A DNA stretch of 24,703 nucleotides from Thermodesulfobacteriota bacterium. GTDB taxonomy: Bacteria; Desulfobacterota_D; UBA1144; Nemesobacterales; UBA2774. Shown in pieces: positions 1 to 7,656 of the stretch. The DNA lies in assembly GCA_039028315.1 (NCBI GenBank), contig JBCCIH010000005.1, forward strand, positions 1 through 24,703, given 5' to 3'. Position numbers and translations under genes: made by a program. The notes below the pieces were generated by a model. The model was not told the DNA's origin, did not search any database, and was given only the letters and a program-made list of their open reading frames with translations. How positions within the stretch are numbered: position 1 is the first letter of the stretch; every line of letters starts with the position of its first letter.

Positions 1-2
1 AA

Positions 3-533
3 GGACTTGAAGCAGGTGTTTACCCTGCACTGGTTAGAAAGGGCACTCAGCTTGCAGATGTCTCAGGAGCATTTAATGCAATTTATGTTGTCGGGGATGC
101 GGTTGGTCCAACAATGCTATACGGCATGGGTGCGGGTATGATGCCAACAGCCAGCGCAGTAGTTAGCGATATAATACAAGTGGCAAAACACCTTAGTCTT
201 GGAAACAATCACCCCTCAGCTCCGAGACCTTACGGAAGCAATGGAGGCAGTGAGCTTATAAAAATGAGCGAGACTAGCTCAAAATACTATCTAAGATTCC
301 AAGCTGCAGACATTCCTGGAATACTCGGCAATATTACAAGCTGTCTTGGCAAAAACAATATAAGCATAGAGTCCGTTATTCAAAAAAGCAGACACCTCGG
401 AGGTGGCGATGTGCCGGTTGTTATTATGACGCACGAAGCTCAAGAAAAAGATCTTCTCAGCGCACTTAAACAAATCGGAAGATTTAAAGCCATAACCGGA
501 AAAACCAGTATTATAAGAATAGAAGAGCTTTAG
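3..533 (+). CDS. hom: Homoserine dehydrogenase, C-terminal part (cut by window start)
   Basis: Only the C-terminal part is present; the reading frame is open from base 3, so the N-terminal NAD(P)-binding domain lies outside the window. The enzyme reduces aspartate semialdehyde to homoserine, the branch point to threonine and methionine. The visible catalytic-domain end includes FNAIYVVGDAVGPTMLYGMG followed by PTASAVVSDII, the typical closing segment of the family. The last 80 or so residues form an ACT domain (from about YYLRFQAADIPGILGNI), the usual site of threonine feedback inhibition. The stop is 10 bases before the histidine kinase gene, so the two are probably co-transcribed. Family assignment is very safe. 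Confidence 0.95.
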   Translation, partial: GLEAGVYPALVRKGTQLADVSGAFNAIYVVGDAVGPTMLYGMGAGMMPTASAVVSDIIQVAKHLSLGNNHPSAPRPYGSNGGSELIKMSETSSKYYLRFQAADIPGILGNITSCLGKNNISIESVIQKSRHLGGGDVPVVIMTHEAQEKDLLSALKQIGRFKAITGKTSIIRIEEL

Positions 534-543
534 GTAGAGTTTA

Positions 544-1620
544 ATGGCAGAGAAATCTGGCTCAAAAAAAAGGGTTGATTATAAAGAAATATTCGATGCA
601 TTCCCTGAAAGCATAATTATTCTCGACAGCAAATTAACAGTATTGGATATGAACGACAATGCTGAAACCACTTTTAGAATTTCAAGAAAAAAAGTGCGTG
701 GAAAGAGCTCACAAAAGTTCATTCCTGTAGAGCTTGAGGAGCTGGCAAATAGAGCTTTATTAGAAGAAAGGGCAATATTTGGAGATGAAATAAACCCAAG
801 CCTAAGAGGCGGTGAGAAAATTTCGATCCAAGCAATAGCGTCTCCTATTTTTAGTGAAAAAGGTAATATAAGCGGTGTAATATTGCAGATAAAAGACATG
901 GCAGCAACAAAATTTCTCAGCAGAAAAAGTATTCAGGAAATATCTACTTCTAGGTTTGAAACCCTTATGCTTGGACTGGCTCACGAACTAAAAAATCCTC
1001 TTAGCGGAATAAGAGGAGCGGCACAGCTACTAGCGCAGGAAACAGAAAGTGAAGAGACAGTAAAATGTGCTGAGATTATTACAAAAGAAGCAGATAGATT
1101 AAGATCGCTTCTGGATTCACTTAAGCAACTTGAACCTTTTGCAGAGGAAGTTCTAGAGCCCATCGACATACACGATATTTTAATGGAAATTGCATACCTT
1201 GAGTCAATGTCGGAAAAGCACAATAAGATACAATATAAACAAAACTATGATATTACTCTTCCGCCTATAAGCTGTGATAGGAACTCACTTAAACAAGTTT
1301 TTTTAAATCTAATAAAAAACGCCTCACAAGCGGTTGGAGAAAAAGGAAAAGTAGAAGTTACCACCAGATGGATAACTGAGCACAAGTTAAAAGGACAAAG
1401 GGCAATTTCAGTAGATATCAAAGATAATGGGGAGGGTATTGAGCCCGATTCTCTGGAAAAAATCTTTAGTCCCTTTTATACTACTAAAAAGGAAGGATCT
1501 GGATTGGGGCTCTTTCTTGCATATCAAATAATTGCAAAACACGGAGGAGCAATACTGGTTGAAAGCGAGGTCGGCAAAGGCACTACTTTTAAGGTATACC
1601 TGCCTGTTAGAGGCAAGTAA
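544..1620 (+). CDS. NtrB-type PAS sensor histidine kinase
   Basis: A 358-residue soluble kinase. Residues about 10-120 form a PAS domain (PESIIILDSKLTVLDMND). The dimerisation/phosphoacceptor helix carries GLAHELKNPLSGIRGAAQLL with the phosphorylated His at residue 147. The ATPase domain shows the N box (NLIKNASQA, 255-263), G1 (DNGEGIEP, 294-301), F box (FSPFYTTK) and G2 (GSGLGLFLAYQI). No membrane segments are seen, so it should sense a cytoplasmic signal as NtrB does. The next gene is its likely partner, 21 bases downstream. No glnA or glnK lies nearby in the window, so a nitrogen signal is an inference from family resemblance; another sigma-54 circuit is possible. Confidence 0.93.
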   Translation: MAEKSGSKKRVDYKEIFDAFPESIIILDSKLTVLDMNDNAETTFRISRKKVRGKSSQKFIPVELEELANRALLEERAIFGDEINPSLRGGEKISIQAIASPIFSEKGNISGVILQIKDMAATKFLSRKSIQEISTSRFETLMLGLAHELKNPLSGIRGAAQLLAQETESEETVKCAEIITKEADRLRSLLDSLKQLEPFAEEVLEPIDIHDILMEIAYLESMSEKHNKIQYKQNYDITLPPISCDRNSLKQVFLNLIKNASQAVGEKGKVEVTTRWITEHKLKGQRAISVDIKDNGEGIEPDSLEKIFSPFYTTKKEGSGLGLFLAYQIIAKHGGAILVESEVGKGTTFKVYLPVRGK

Positions 1621-1641
1621 TATGGACCTATTTGAGACACT

Positions 1642-3078
1642 ATGAAAAAAAGAATCTTAGTTGTAGACGATGAAGAAAGTATAAGATGGGTATTGGGCAA
1701 ATGCCTTGAGAAAGAGGGCTATGAAGTTGAATATGGCCAGGACGGAGCCCAAGGACTGGAAAAAGCCAAGTCACAAAATTTCTCATCTATCATTCTAGAT
1801 ATCACTATGCCCGATATGACGGGGTTTGACGTGCTAAAAGAGATTAGACTAGATGGTATAGATGTTCCAGTAATAATTATCACAGCTCAAAACACAGTTA
1901 AAAATGCAATAGATGCTATGAAGCAGGGTGCGTATGATTATATAGCTAAGCCCTTTGATCTTGACGAAGTTAAACTTACAGTTGCCCGGGCAATTGAGAG
2001 CTATGAGAACTCAAGGAAATTGGAGATTCTGCTGGATGAAGATAGTGAAGTTGAAACACTTCAAGATATTGTTGGCCAGTCCCAAGCAATGTTAAATATA
2101 TACAAAATGATCGGAAGAGTAGCCGAAAGAGATATTACGGTCCTAGTAAATGGTGAGAGCGGGACGGGCAAAGAATTGGTAGCAAGAGCTATTCATTCAA
2201 ACAGCATGAGGAGAAACGAAAAGTTAGTTGCCGTAAACATAGCAGCAATTCCTAAGGACCTACTTGAGAGCGAGCTGTTTGGATATCAAAAGGGAGCATT
2301 CACCGGAGCCTCGATTTCTAGACAGGGCCGCTTTGAAGAAGCAGATGGGGGAACGCTTCATCTTGATGAAATTGGAGATATGCCGCATGAGCTTCAAACA
2401 AAGCTGCTTAGAATTTTGGAAGAAAAGAAACTCTACCGTCTTGGAAGCGAGAAACCTTCTTCAATAGACGTTAGAATAATAGCCTCTACGAATAAAAATC
2501 TCGAAAAAGAGGTTGAAGAGGGCCATTTTAGAGAAGATCTGTACTACAGACTAAATGCTATAACTATAAAGATACCCCCTCTGAGAAACAGAATTGAAGA
2601 CGTAATACCACTAACTGAGCATTTTCTTAGCAAATATGGTCAAGAACTAGGAGTCGGCACTAGAACGCTATCACAGGAAGCAAAGGAAACTATAACTAAT
2701 TACAATTGGCCTGGTAATGTAAGAGAGCTCGAGAATATTATTAAGCGAATTTTAGTGCTTTCGTCTGACACTGTGATAACCAGAGAGACTCTTTTAGATG
2801 CGGCTCCTCATCTAGAAGGCAAATTGATAAGAGATCATGACTCACTTGAGAACCTTATTAAAAATGAACTTAACTTTCTTCTAGATTCACATGATGAAGA
2901 ATCTTCAGAAAAGGTATATGACAGTATTATTAAAAAAGTAGAGAAACCTCTTATTGAACTCGTTCTTAATATAACAAAAGGTAATAAGAAGAAAGCAGCT
3001 TCAATCTTAGGTATCAATAGAAATACACTTTCTAAAAAAATGGAAGAACTAGGTTTCCAGGATAAAGACAGCGAGTAG
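1642..3078 (+). CDS. NtrC-type sigma-54-dependent response regulator
   Basis: A 478-residue enhancer-binding protein with all three standard domains. The receiver has the acidic pair D9/D10, phospho-acceptor D53 and K102. The AAA+ domain has Walker A GESGTGKE (170-177), the sigma-54 contact loop GAFTGA (217-222) and Walker B GGTLHLDEIGD. The C-terminal Fis-type helix-turn-helix is near residues 444-470 (GNKKKAASILGINRNTLSKK). Phosphorylation by the upstream kinase should drive open-complex formation at sigma-54 promoters. The intact GAFTGA loop indicates a true sigma-54 activator. I found no obvious sigma-54 promoter in the intergenic regions here, so its targets are probably elsewhere. It converges on rnc with 11 bases between stops. 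Confidence 0.94.
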   Translation: MKKRILVVDDEESIRWVLGKCLEKEGYEVEYGQDGAQGLEKAKSQNFSSIILDITMPDMTGFDVLKEIRLDGIDVPVIIITAQNTVKNAIDAMKQGAYDYIAKPFDLDEVKLTVARAIESYENSRKLEILLDEDSEVETLQDIVGQSQAMLNIYKMIGRVAERDITVLVNGESGTGKELVARAIHSNSMRRNEKLVAVNIAAIPKDLLESELFGYQKGAFTGASISRQGRFEEADGGTLHLDEIGDMPHELQTKLLRILEEKKLYRLGSEKPSSIDVRIIASTNKNLEKEVEEGHFREDLYYRLNAITIKIPPLRNRIEDVIPLTEHFLSKYGQELGVGTRTLSQEAKETITNYNWPGNVRELENIIKRILVLSSDTVITRETLLDAAPHLEGKLIRDHDSLENLIKNELNFLLDSHDEESSEKVYDSIIKKVEKPLIELVLNITKGNKKKAASILGINRNTLSKKMEELGFQDKDSE

Positions 3079-3089
3079 AATTAATCAAA

Positions 3090-3761
3090 TCAATTTTTTT
3101 TGATCTTTTCCATCTTCTCAAGACCCTGCTTAGCAGCTTCTTGTTCAGCCTGTTTCTTATTTCTGCCCATACCCTTACCAAAGGATTTTCTGCCAAGTTT
3201 CACTTCTATATGAAAATTCTTATCATGAGGAGGACCCTCTTCAAGAACCACTTTATACTTAGGCACCTTTTTGTATTTTCTCTGAGCTACTTCTTGAAGC
3301 TTTGTCTTATAATCTTTAAAAATTTCCTCATCGCCATTAAGACAATTCTTTAAGAGCTTGGTAATTATTTTATAGACTTTTCTATAACCGCCATCTATAA
3401 AAATTGCTCCAATTACAGCTTCAAAAGTGCCTGAGAGGTTGGACTCACGATCCCTGCCGCCAGTGTTTTCCTCGCCTTTACCCAGAAGAACCTGCTTATC
3501 AATTCTGAGCTCTCTTGCAAAGTGCGCAAAATTCATTCTGCTTACAATTGAACTTCTCATCTTGGAGAGTCTGCCTTCAGATGCATCAGGGTATCGCTTG
3601 TATAAAACGTCTGCAACGATGAAGCCTAAGACAGCGTCTCCAAGAAATTCTAACCTTTCATTACTCTCAACCGAAGTTTCATTTGCATAAGAACTATGTG
3701 TTAACGCAGTTTTAAGGAGCTCTAAATCCTTAAATTTATAATCGAGCTTTTTTTCAATCAT
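3090..3761 (-). CDS. rnc: Ribonuclease III with one altered metal-ligand position
   Basis: A 223-residue protein of normal length that cleaves double-stranded RNA in rRNA and mRNA processing. The endonuclease domain has the signature NERLEFLGDA (34-43), giving the ligands E38 and D42, and E114. The C-terminal dsRNA-binding domain runs from about 152 to 220 and ends with KQAEQEAAKQGLEKM. Ungapped alignment to the remembered E. coli sequence puts Gly111 where E. coli has metal-binding Asp114; the codon is GGC, one base from GAC. The start at 3761 gives the usual short N-terminus before KLDYKFKDLELL, but the Shine-Dalgarno sequence is weak. The gene stands alone between divergent and convergent neighbours. 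Family is certain; full activity is open. Confidence 0.93.
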   Translation of the reverse strand: MIEKKLDYKFKDLELLKTALTHSSYANETSVESNERLEFLGDAVLGFIVADVLYKRYPDASEGRLSKMRSSIVSRMNFAHFARELRIDKQVLLGKGEENTGGRDRESNLSGTFEAVIGAIFIDGGYRKVYKIITKLLKNCLNGDEEIFKDYKTKLQEVAQRKYKKVPKYKVVLEEGPPHDKNFHIEVKLGRKSFGKGMGRNKKQAEQEAAKQGLEKMEKIKKN

Positions 3762-3954
3762 TGACTAAGAAAATTATCATTAAGCGAAATGAAAATCAAC
3801 AATTCATACAACTTTAAATCTTATTAACTTTTGAATCGTAATATCTATTGCGCAGTGATTATGATTATAAGTACTATAAATTTTAATACTTGCGCGGTAT
3901 CATTTGGCTTAGTTCTAAATATAAGTCAAATAGCAAAAAAATACGAGGTGAAAT

Positions 3955-4683
3955 ATGAGTAAAAGGCAAGTTATTACAGTAGCAATGAGTTTTGCATTTG
4001 TATTTCTTTTTGTTACGAGCTCTTATGCACAAGAATCTAAGTATGAGAGACCAACTATAAACGTAGTAGGCAATGGTGAAGTGTTTCTCTCTCCGGATGT
4101 TGCAAACATAAGCTTTTCTGTAGAGACAACTGCCAAAACTGCATCAGAGGCAGTAAATAAAAATGCGGAGATAACAAACAAGGTACTCGAAGCGCTAAAA
4201 TCCAAGATAGGTAAAGACGATAAAGTATCGACATCGCGCTACAACCTATCAGCTATGTATGAATACAACAATGAAACAAAAAAATCTGAGTTTACAGGCT
4301 ACAGAGCAACTAATAGCGTGAGTGTTAAAACTTACAACTTAGACAACATAGGCTCTCTTATTGACTCCGCAACTCAGGCTGGTGCAAACCGCATAGAGGG
4401 ACTATCCTTTGACACCACCAAACGAAATGAGATCACAAGAGAAGCCCTTGCAAAAGCGGTTAAAGATGCAAGAGCTACAGCACAAACAGTTGCAGGAGCT
4501 GCGGGTGTTAAAATAACATCAATTTATCAGATATCTCCATCATATAGTTACCCGGCCCCTGTTTATAAAGACTATGCTGTGAGAATGGAAGCTGCATCTC
4601 CGGCCCCGCCCCCGCCAACAACTATTGAAGCAGGCGAGATTTCAATAAAAGCCTCTGTGAATATGGTGTTTGGAATAGAATAA
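3955..4683 (+). CDS. Secreted SIMPL-domain (DUF541) protein
   Basis: A 242-residue exported protein. Residues 1-25 form a signal peptide ending SYA, with likely cleavage before Gln26. The rest is a SIMPL/DUF541 domain, opening with INVVGNGEVFLSPDVANISF and closing with EISIKASVNMVFGIE. A proline-rich stretch (APPPPTT) sits just before the last strand. Family members are periplasmic or outer-membrane proteins of unsettled function, one being the E. coli oxidative-stress-linked protein YggE. A good Shine-Dalgarno (GAGGTGA) lies four bases before the ATG. The gene is single and ends 3 bases from the convergent DUF971 gene. No molecular role can be assigned from sequence. Confidence 0.88.
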   Translation: MSKRQVITVAMSFAFVFLFVTSSYAQESKYERPTINVVGNGEVFLSPDVANISFSVETTAKTASEAVNKNAEITNKVLEALKSKIGKDDKVSTSRYNLSAMYEYNNETKKSEFTGYRATNSVSVKTYNLDNIGSLIDSATQAGANRIEGLSFDTTKRNEITREALAKAVKDARATAQTVAGAAGVKITSIYQISPSYSYPAPVYKDYAVRMEAASPAPPPPTTIEAGEISIKASVNMVFGIE

Positions 4684-4686
4684 ATA

Positions 4687-5028
4687 TTATTTAGACGATG
4701 AGCACTTTTCGCACGAACACAGGTCTCTTAGAAAATCAAATGTGTAAATTCCTGTGTCGTGCTTGTCGTTCCAGTGAAACTTAAAGGCATATTGCCCTAT
4801 AGGCTCTATATACGTAGGCCTTAATTTTGGTTTTTTAAGCTGAAGCGGAATTTTCTTTGTAAAAGGCAGCTTGCCGTCTTTACTATTTTTTCTAAGCTGC
4901 CGACATGTAGCGCAGGGGCACTCTTGTCTTAAATCATCATACAAATATAAGCTCTCATGACCGTCCTCCCAAACTATCATGAGCGTTGTATCGCTAAATT
5001 CTATTACTTCTTTAGGTTTGTTATTCAA
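4687..5028 (-). CDS. DUF971 (GBBH-like N-terminal domain) protein
   Basis: A 113-residue stand-alone DUF971 protein. It matches the N-terminal domain of gamma-butyrobetaine hydroxylase in pattern: a WEDGH segment, CPCATCR (37-43), a PIGQYAFKFHWNDKHDTGIY segment, and LRDLCSCEKC near the end. The cysteines at 37, 39, 42, 104, 106 and 109 plus His90 could bind zinc or another metal. In bacteria the domain occurs alone or fused to Mrp/ApbC-type iron-sulfur carriers, hinting at a link to iron-sulfur assembly, but that is not shown here. It is transcribed divergently from the sirtuin-like gene, with inverted repeats in the 117-base gap. Confidence 0.87.
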   Translation of the reverse strand: MNNKPKEVIEFSDTTLMIVWEDGHESLYLYDDLRQECPCATCRQLRKNSKDGKLPFTKKIPLQLKKPKLRPTYIEPIGQYAFKFHWNDKHDTGIYTFDFLRDLCSCEKCSSSK

Positions 5029-5108
5029 GATTTAATCCCGCGCAATTTTAATATAGTTTACCCAAATCAAAATTCTCTTAAACTCTAGTACAATTTTAGG
5101 GATTTTGA

Positions 5109-5137
5109 TTGCGGGATTCGAGGGAAAATTGTATAAT
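5109..5137 (+). promoter_or_regulatory. Predicted sigma-70 promoter of the sirtuin-like gene
   Basis: TTGCGG (5109-5114), a 17-base spacer and a perfect TATAAT (5132-5137). The first ATG starts only 8 bases after the -10 box and no Shine-Dalgarno is visible, so the mRNA would be leaderless or nearly so. The region also holds inverted repeats 5034-5041/5111-5118 and 5089-5097/5125-5133, which overlap the promoter and could be operators. Confidence 0.5.
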
Positions 5138-5145
5138 CCATTCTA

Positions 5146-5898
5146 ATGGAAATGGATGTTGCCGGTACCGTAGCTAAATGGATTGAACAGTCAACAAAGA
5201 TCGTGTTCCTTACCGGAGAAGAGCTATCTTCAGAATCTGGCCTTCCTGATTTATTAACTTCCGGGATAAATCCCCATATAAGAGATTTCAGAGAAAGCAA
5301 AGAGATAAAAGCTAATTACTGGAAGAAACTTAGGGAAGTATATCCGAGTATTGCAAACGCTGAGCCCAGTGCTTCACATAAAGCAATTTCTGAGCTTGAG
5401 ATGATATCTGCAGTAGATAGCATTTTCACTCAGGCAGCTGATGGGCTTCATCACAAGGCCGGGAGCTCAAATGTGATAGAGCTCAACAGCTCAATGCTCT
5501 GGGTCACTTGCATGAACTGCGGAAAAGATTATTCAGTGGATGAGATATTAGGCATGGTTGAGAAAGGAGAGGATGTTCCAAAATGCCCTGAGTGCTCAAG
5601 CGACCAGTTAAAACCGCCTGTTTCATTTCCAGGACAACCTCCTCCCCACTGGGAATTAAGGGAGGCTTGGATCAGGCTTCATCAAGCAGACCTATTCATT
5701 ATCGCAGGCGCAAATTTGGATCTTGAACCGGTTGCATCTTTCCCATTTCTGGCGAAAGAAAGAAATATTAAAGTTGTAATTATAAGCGAGAAGCAAAGCC
5801 CTGCAGATGACCATGTTGATGCCGTAATATACGGCAGACCTTCGGATGTTCTAAGATATATAGTAGACAAAATTAAAGAAGGAATAACAATTACATAG
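5146..5898 (+). CDS. Sirtuin-fold protein, probably catalytically inactive
   Basis: A 250-residue protein that aligns end to end with class U/III bacterial sirtuins. The layout is FLTGEELSSESGLPD (family: GAG-S--SG-PD), FTQAADGLHHKAG (family: TQN-D-LH--AG), VIELNSS (family: VIELHG), a four-Cys zinc site (C122, C125, C147, C150), and LFIIAGANLDLEPVASFP (family: GTSL-V-PA--FP). The zinc module and core strands persist, but the catalytic His is Asn114, the NAD-contacting Asn is Ala97, the GAG loop is GEE, and the DFR motif is DLL. It should therefore not deacylate lysines by the normal mechanism; NAD or peptide binding alone is possible. ATG at 5152 is an alternative start. Function unknown. Confidence 0.85.
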   Translation: MEMDVAGTVAKWIEQSTKIVFLTGEELSSESGLPDLLTSGINPHIRDFRESKEIKANYWKKLREVYPSIANAEPSASHKAISELEMISAVDSIFTQAADGLHHKAGSSNVIELNSSMLWVTCMNCGKDYSVDEILGMVEKGEDVPKCPECSSDQLKPPVSFPGQPPPHWELREAWIRLHQADLFIIAGANLDLEPVASFPFLAKERNIKVVIISEKQSPADDHVDAVIYGRPSDVLRYIVDKIKEGITIT

Positions 5899-5954
5899 GT
5901 TTCATCTTTTAAATTGAGACTAAGTCAGCGATAATTATTTAGATGTGAAAACTT

Positions 5955-5960
5955 AAGGAG
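5955..5960 (+). promoter_or_regulatory. Shine-Dalgarno deciding the ThyX-like start
   Basis: AAGGAG lies 2 bases before the first ATG (5963) and 5 bases before the second (5966). The second spacing is closer to normal, so translation more likely begins at 5966. Confidence 0.65.
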
Positions 5961-5965
5961 AAATG

Positions 5966-7447
5966 ATGGCTCAAGAAAAGTCAATTTCAGATGAAGTAAA
6001 AAAATATGCATCCAATATAGATAAAGATATCTACACCGTAAGCAACATCCCCGAAGAGGTCATTGCGGTAATATTTGCATACGTTAGCAGAAGCCCGAAA
6101 GGCTTTAGGGAAAACATAGGAACTGTAATTCAGGAAGAGCAGCTAGGACAGGAAAGAGCTGCGAAGTTTCATGAGAAATGGGTCTTAAATTACGGCCATG
6201 CCTCAGTTGCAGAGCATGCAGCTGTCCATATGGGAATTGAAAAAGTCTCTAGGCTTTTCTCTTCAATACTGGAGCTTTCAAATGAGTACATGTCTTTTAC
6301 CGAATACTCTCAGAGATATCAAAGCCCGGTAAAAGGGGATTTTTTCACACCAGGTGAGCTTGATCAAAACAGCGAGCTAAAAAACAAATATATAGAACTA
6401 AATAATTATCAGTACGACATCTATTCTGAGCTAAACGACAAACTCTTTGAATTTCTAAAAGACACTGTCCCTACGCCTGAGGGCAAAGAAGAAAGGATTC
6501 ACCACAGGGCACTTGAAAAAATTGCGTTTGAAGATGCCCGATATGCGCTTAATCTTGCAACATATACTAATTTGGGAATGACTGCCAATGCAAGGGCAAT
6601 TGAGGACTCACTTACAAAGCTTCTATCAAGCAGATACAGCGAAGTAAGAACAAGGGCACAGGAGATGAAAGATGAAGTTAAATTCTCAGTGCCAACTCTG
6701 GTTAAATACGCAAATGAAAACGAGTATATAACTGAAACTAGAAAAGCAGTTTCAGAAATAACTGATCAGCTAACTTCCGAGCTCAAGAATAATAACAAGG
6801 GATCTTATGAAGTGAACCTACTTAACTGGACAGGTATGGACGCTGGGAATGCTGAGTCTTATGCGATAGATAAAATGATAAACGCGATCGTGTTCGAACA
6901 TAGCGGATCAAGATATCAAGATATAGAAGATGAAATTAGCACGAAAACTATTGTAGAAAGACTCGATATTTTAGAAAAATCAGTCGAAAAATTAGGAAAG
7001 TTTGATAATCCAATAAATGCTCTTAAGCTCGTGAAATATGACGTTGAGTTTGTAATAAGCGAGGCTTGCTGGCATCAGCTCCTTCGTCATAGAAAAGTAA
7101 ACTGGATTGTGCAGGAGCCTAATGTTAGTAGCGGCATTACCGTCCCTCCACATGTAGAGCAATCTGGCACTGAGGAGTTACTAAGGAAAGCAGTATCGGC
7201 ATCTGAAGATTTGTACAAAGAACTTGTGGGAAATAATCTGCCTGATGTCGCAAGCTATGTTGTAACAAATGCTCATAACAGAAGAATGTTAGGGAACTTT
7301 GATCTTTGGGAGCTTTATCATCTAGTTAACTTGAGGATGTCAGAAGGAGCACAGTGGGATATTAAAAACATAACAAGCATCTTGGCTCAGAAAATAAGCG
7401 AGCATCATCCAAATCTTGTTAAACCAGCTCTTGCAAGACTGGATTAA
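5966..7447 (+). CDS. thyX: Double-domain ThyX-like flavin-dependent thymidylate synthase
   Basis: A 493-residue protein with two ThyX-type halves; ordinary ThyX has about 220-250 residues. ThyX uses FAD and methylene-tetrahydrofolate to make dTMP. The N-half has YGHASVAEHA (76-85), then SFTEYSQRY, which keeps the Ser/Glu/Ser/Arg-Tyr end of the RHR-x7-S signature but has SNE (105-107) in place of RHR. It also has a TANAR segment (206-210). The C-half keeps RHR (374-376), followed by KVNWIVQEPNV without the SxRY end. It keeps NLRMSEGAQWDI (455-466), which contains the usual dUMP-contacting Arg. The halves look complementary, so one composite site is likely. The gene starts a group with the next two. 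Whether it is the cell's only thymidylate synthase cannot be told. Confidence 0.85.
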   Translation: MAQEKSISDEVKKYASNIDKDIYTVSNIPEEVIAVIFAYVSRSPKGFRENIGTVIQEEQLGQERAAKFHEKWVLNYGHASVAEHAAVHMGIEKVSRLFSSILELSNEYMSFTEYSQRYQSPVKGDFFTPGELDQNSELKNKYIELNNYQYDIYSELNDKLFEFLKDTVPTPEGKEERIHHRALEKIAFEDARYALNLATYTNLGMTANARAIEDSLTKLLSSRYSEVRTRAQEMKDEVKFSVPTLVKYANENEYITETRKAVSEITDQLTSELKNNNKGSYEVNLLNWTGMDAGNAESYAIDKMINAIVFEHSGSRYQDIEDEISTKTIVERLDILEKSVEKLGKFDNPINALKLVKYDVEFVISEACWHQLLRHRKVNWIVQEPNVSSGITVPPHVEQSGTEELLRKAVSASEDLYKELVGNNLPDVASYVVTNAHNRRMLGNFDLWELYHLVNLRMSEGAQWDIKNITSILAQKISEHHPNLVKPALARLD

Positions 7448-7456
7448 GAGCGGAAA

Positions 7457-7642
7457 ATGAAGATAACTAAATGTGATTACTGCGGACAAGAGATAAGCAT
7501 CAAAACTGATATCTGCCCGGGCTGTGGTGAGAAGCTTGGCGTGAAAGTTGGTGGGTTTAAAGGAATCTCAACTAGAATAATTCTTTTCCTGATGGCTGTA
7601 TATATTATCTACTCTGCAGTTAAGCATTTCACCGAGATGTAA
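7457..7642 (+). CDS. Small zinc-ribbon, single-pass membrane protein
   Basis: A 61-residue protein. Residues 6-9 and 20-23 (CDYC and CPGC, spaced as CxxC-x10-CxxC) form a zinc ribbon. A single hydrophobic helix follows at about 40-56 (IILFLMAVYIIYSAV). It begins 9 bases after the ThyX-like stop and is followed 14 bases later by the pentapeptide gene, all on one strand, which supports it as a real co-transcribed gene despite its size. Predicted topology is an N-terminal cytoplasmic ribbon tethered to the inner membrane. No family function is recognised. Confidence 0.75.
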   Translation: MKITKCDYCGQEISIKTDICPGCGEKLGVKVGGFKGISTRIILFLMAVYIIYSAVKHFTEM

Positions 7643-7656
7643 GTATCTCTAATAAT

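Noticed and set aside
3079..3110. Terminator between the NtrC-type gene and rnc
   Set aside because: ATCAAA and TTTGAT can pair, but the stem is short and AT-only and it overlaps the rnc 3' end, so it is not convincing.
3762..3954. Sigma-54 promoter for the SIMPL gene, target of the nearby NtrC-type regulator
   Set aside because: No GG-N10-GC element with acceptable flanks was found in this gap.
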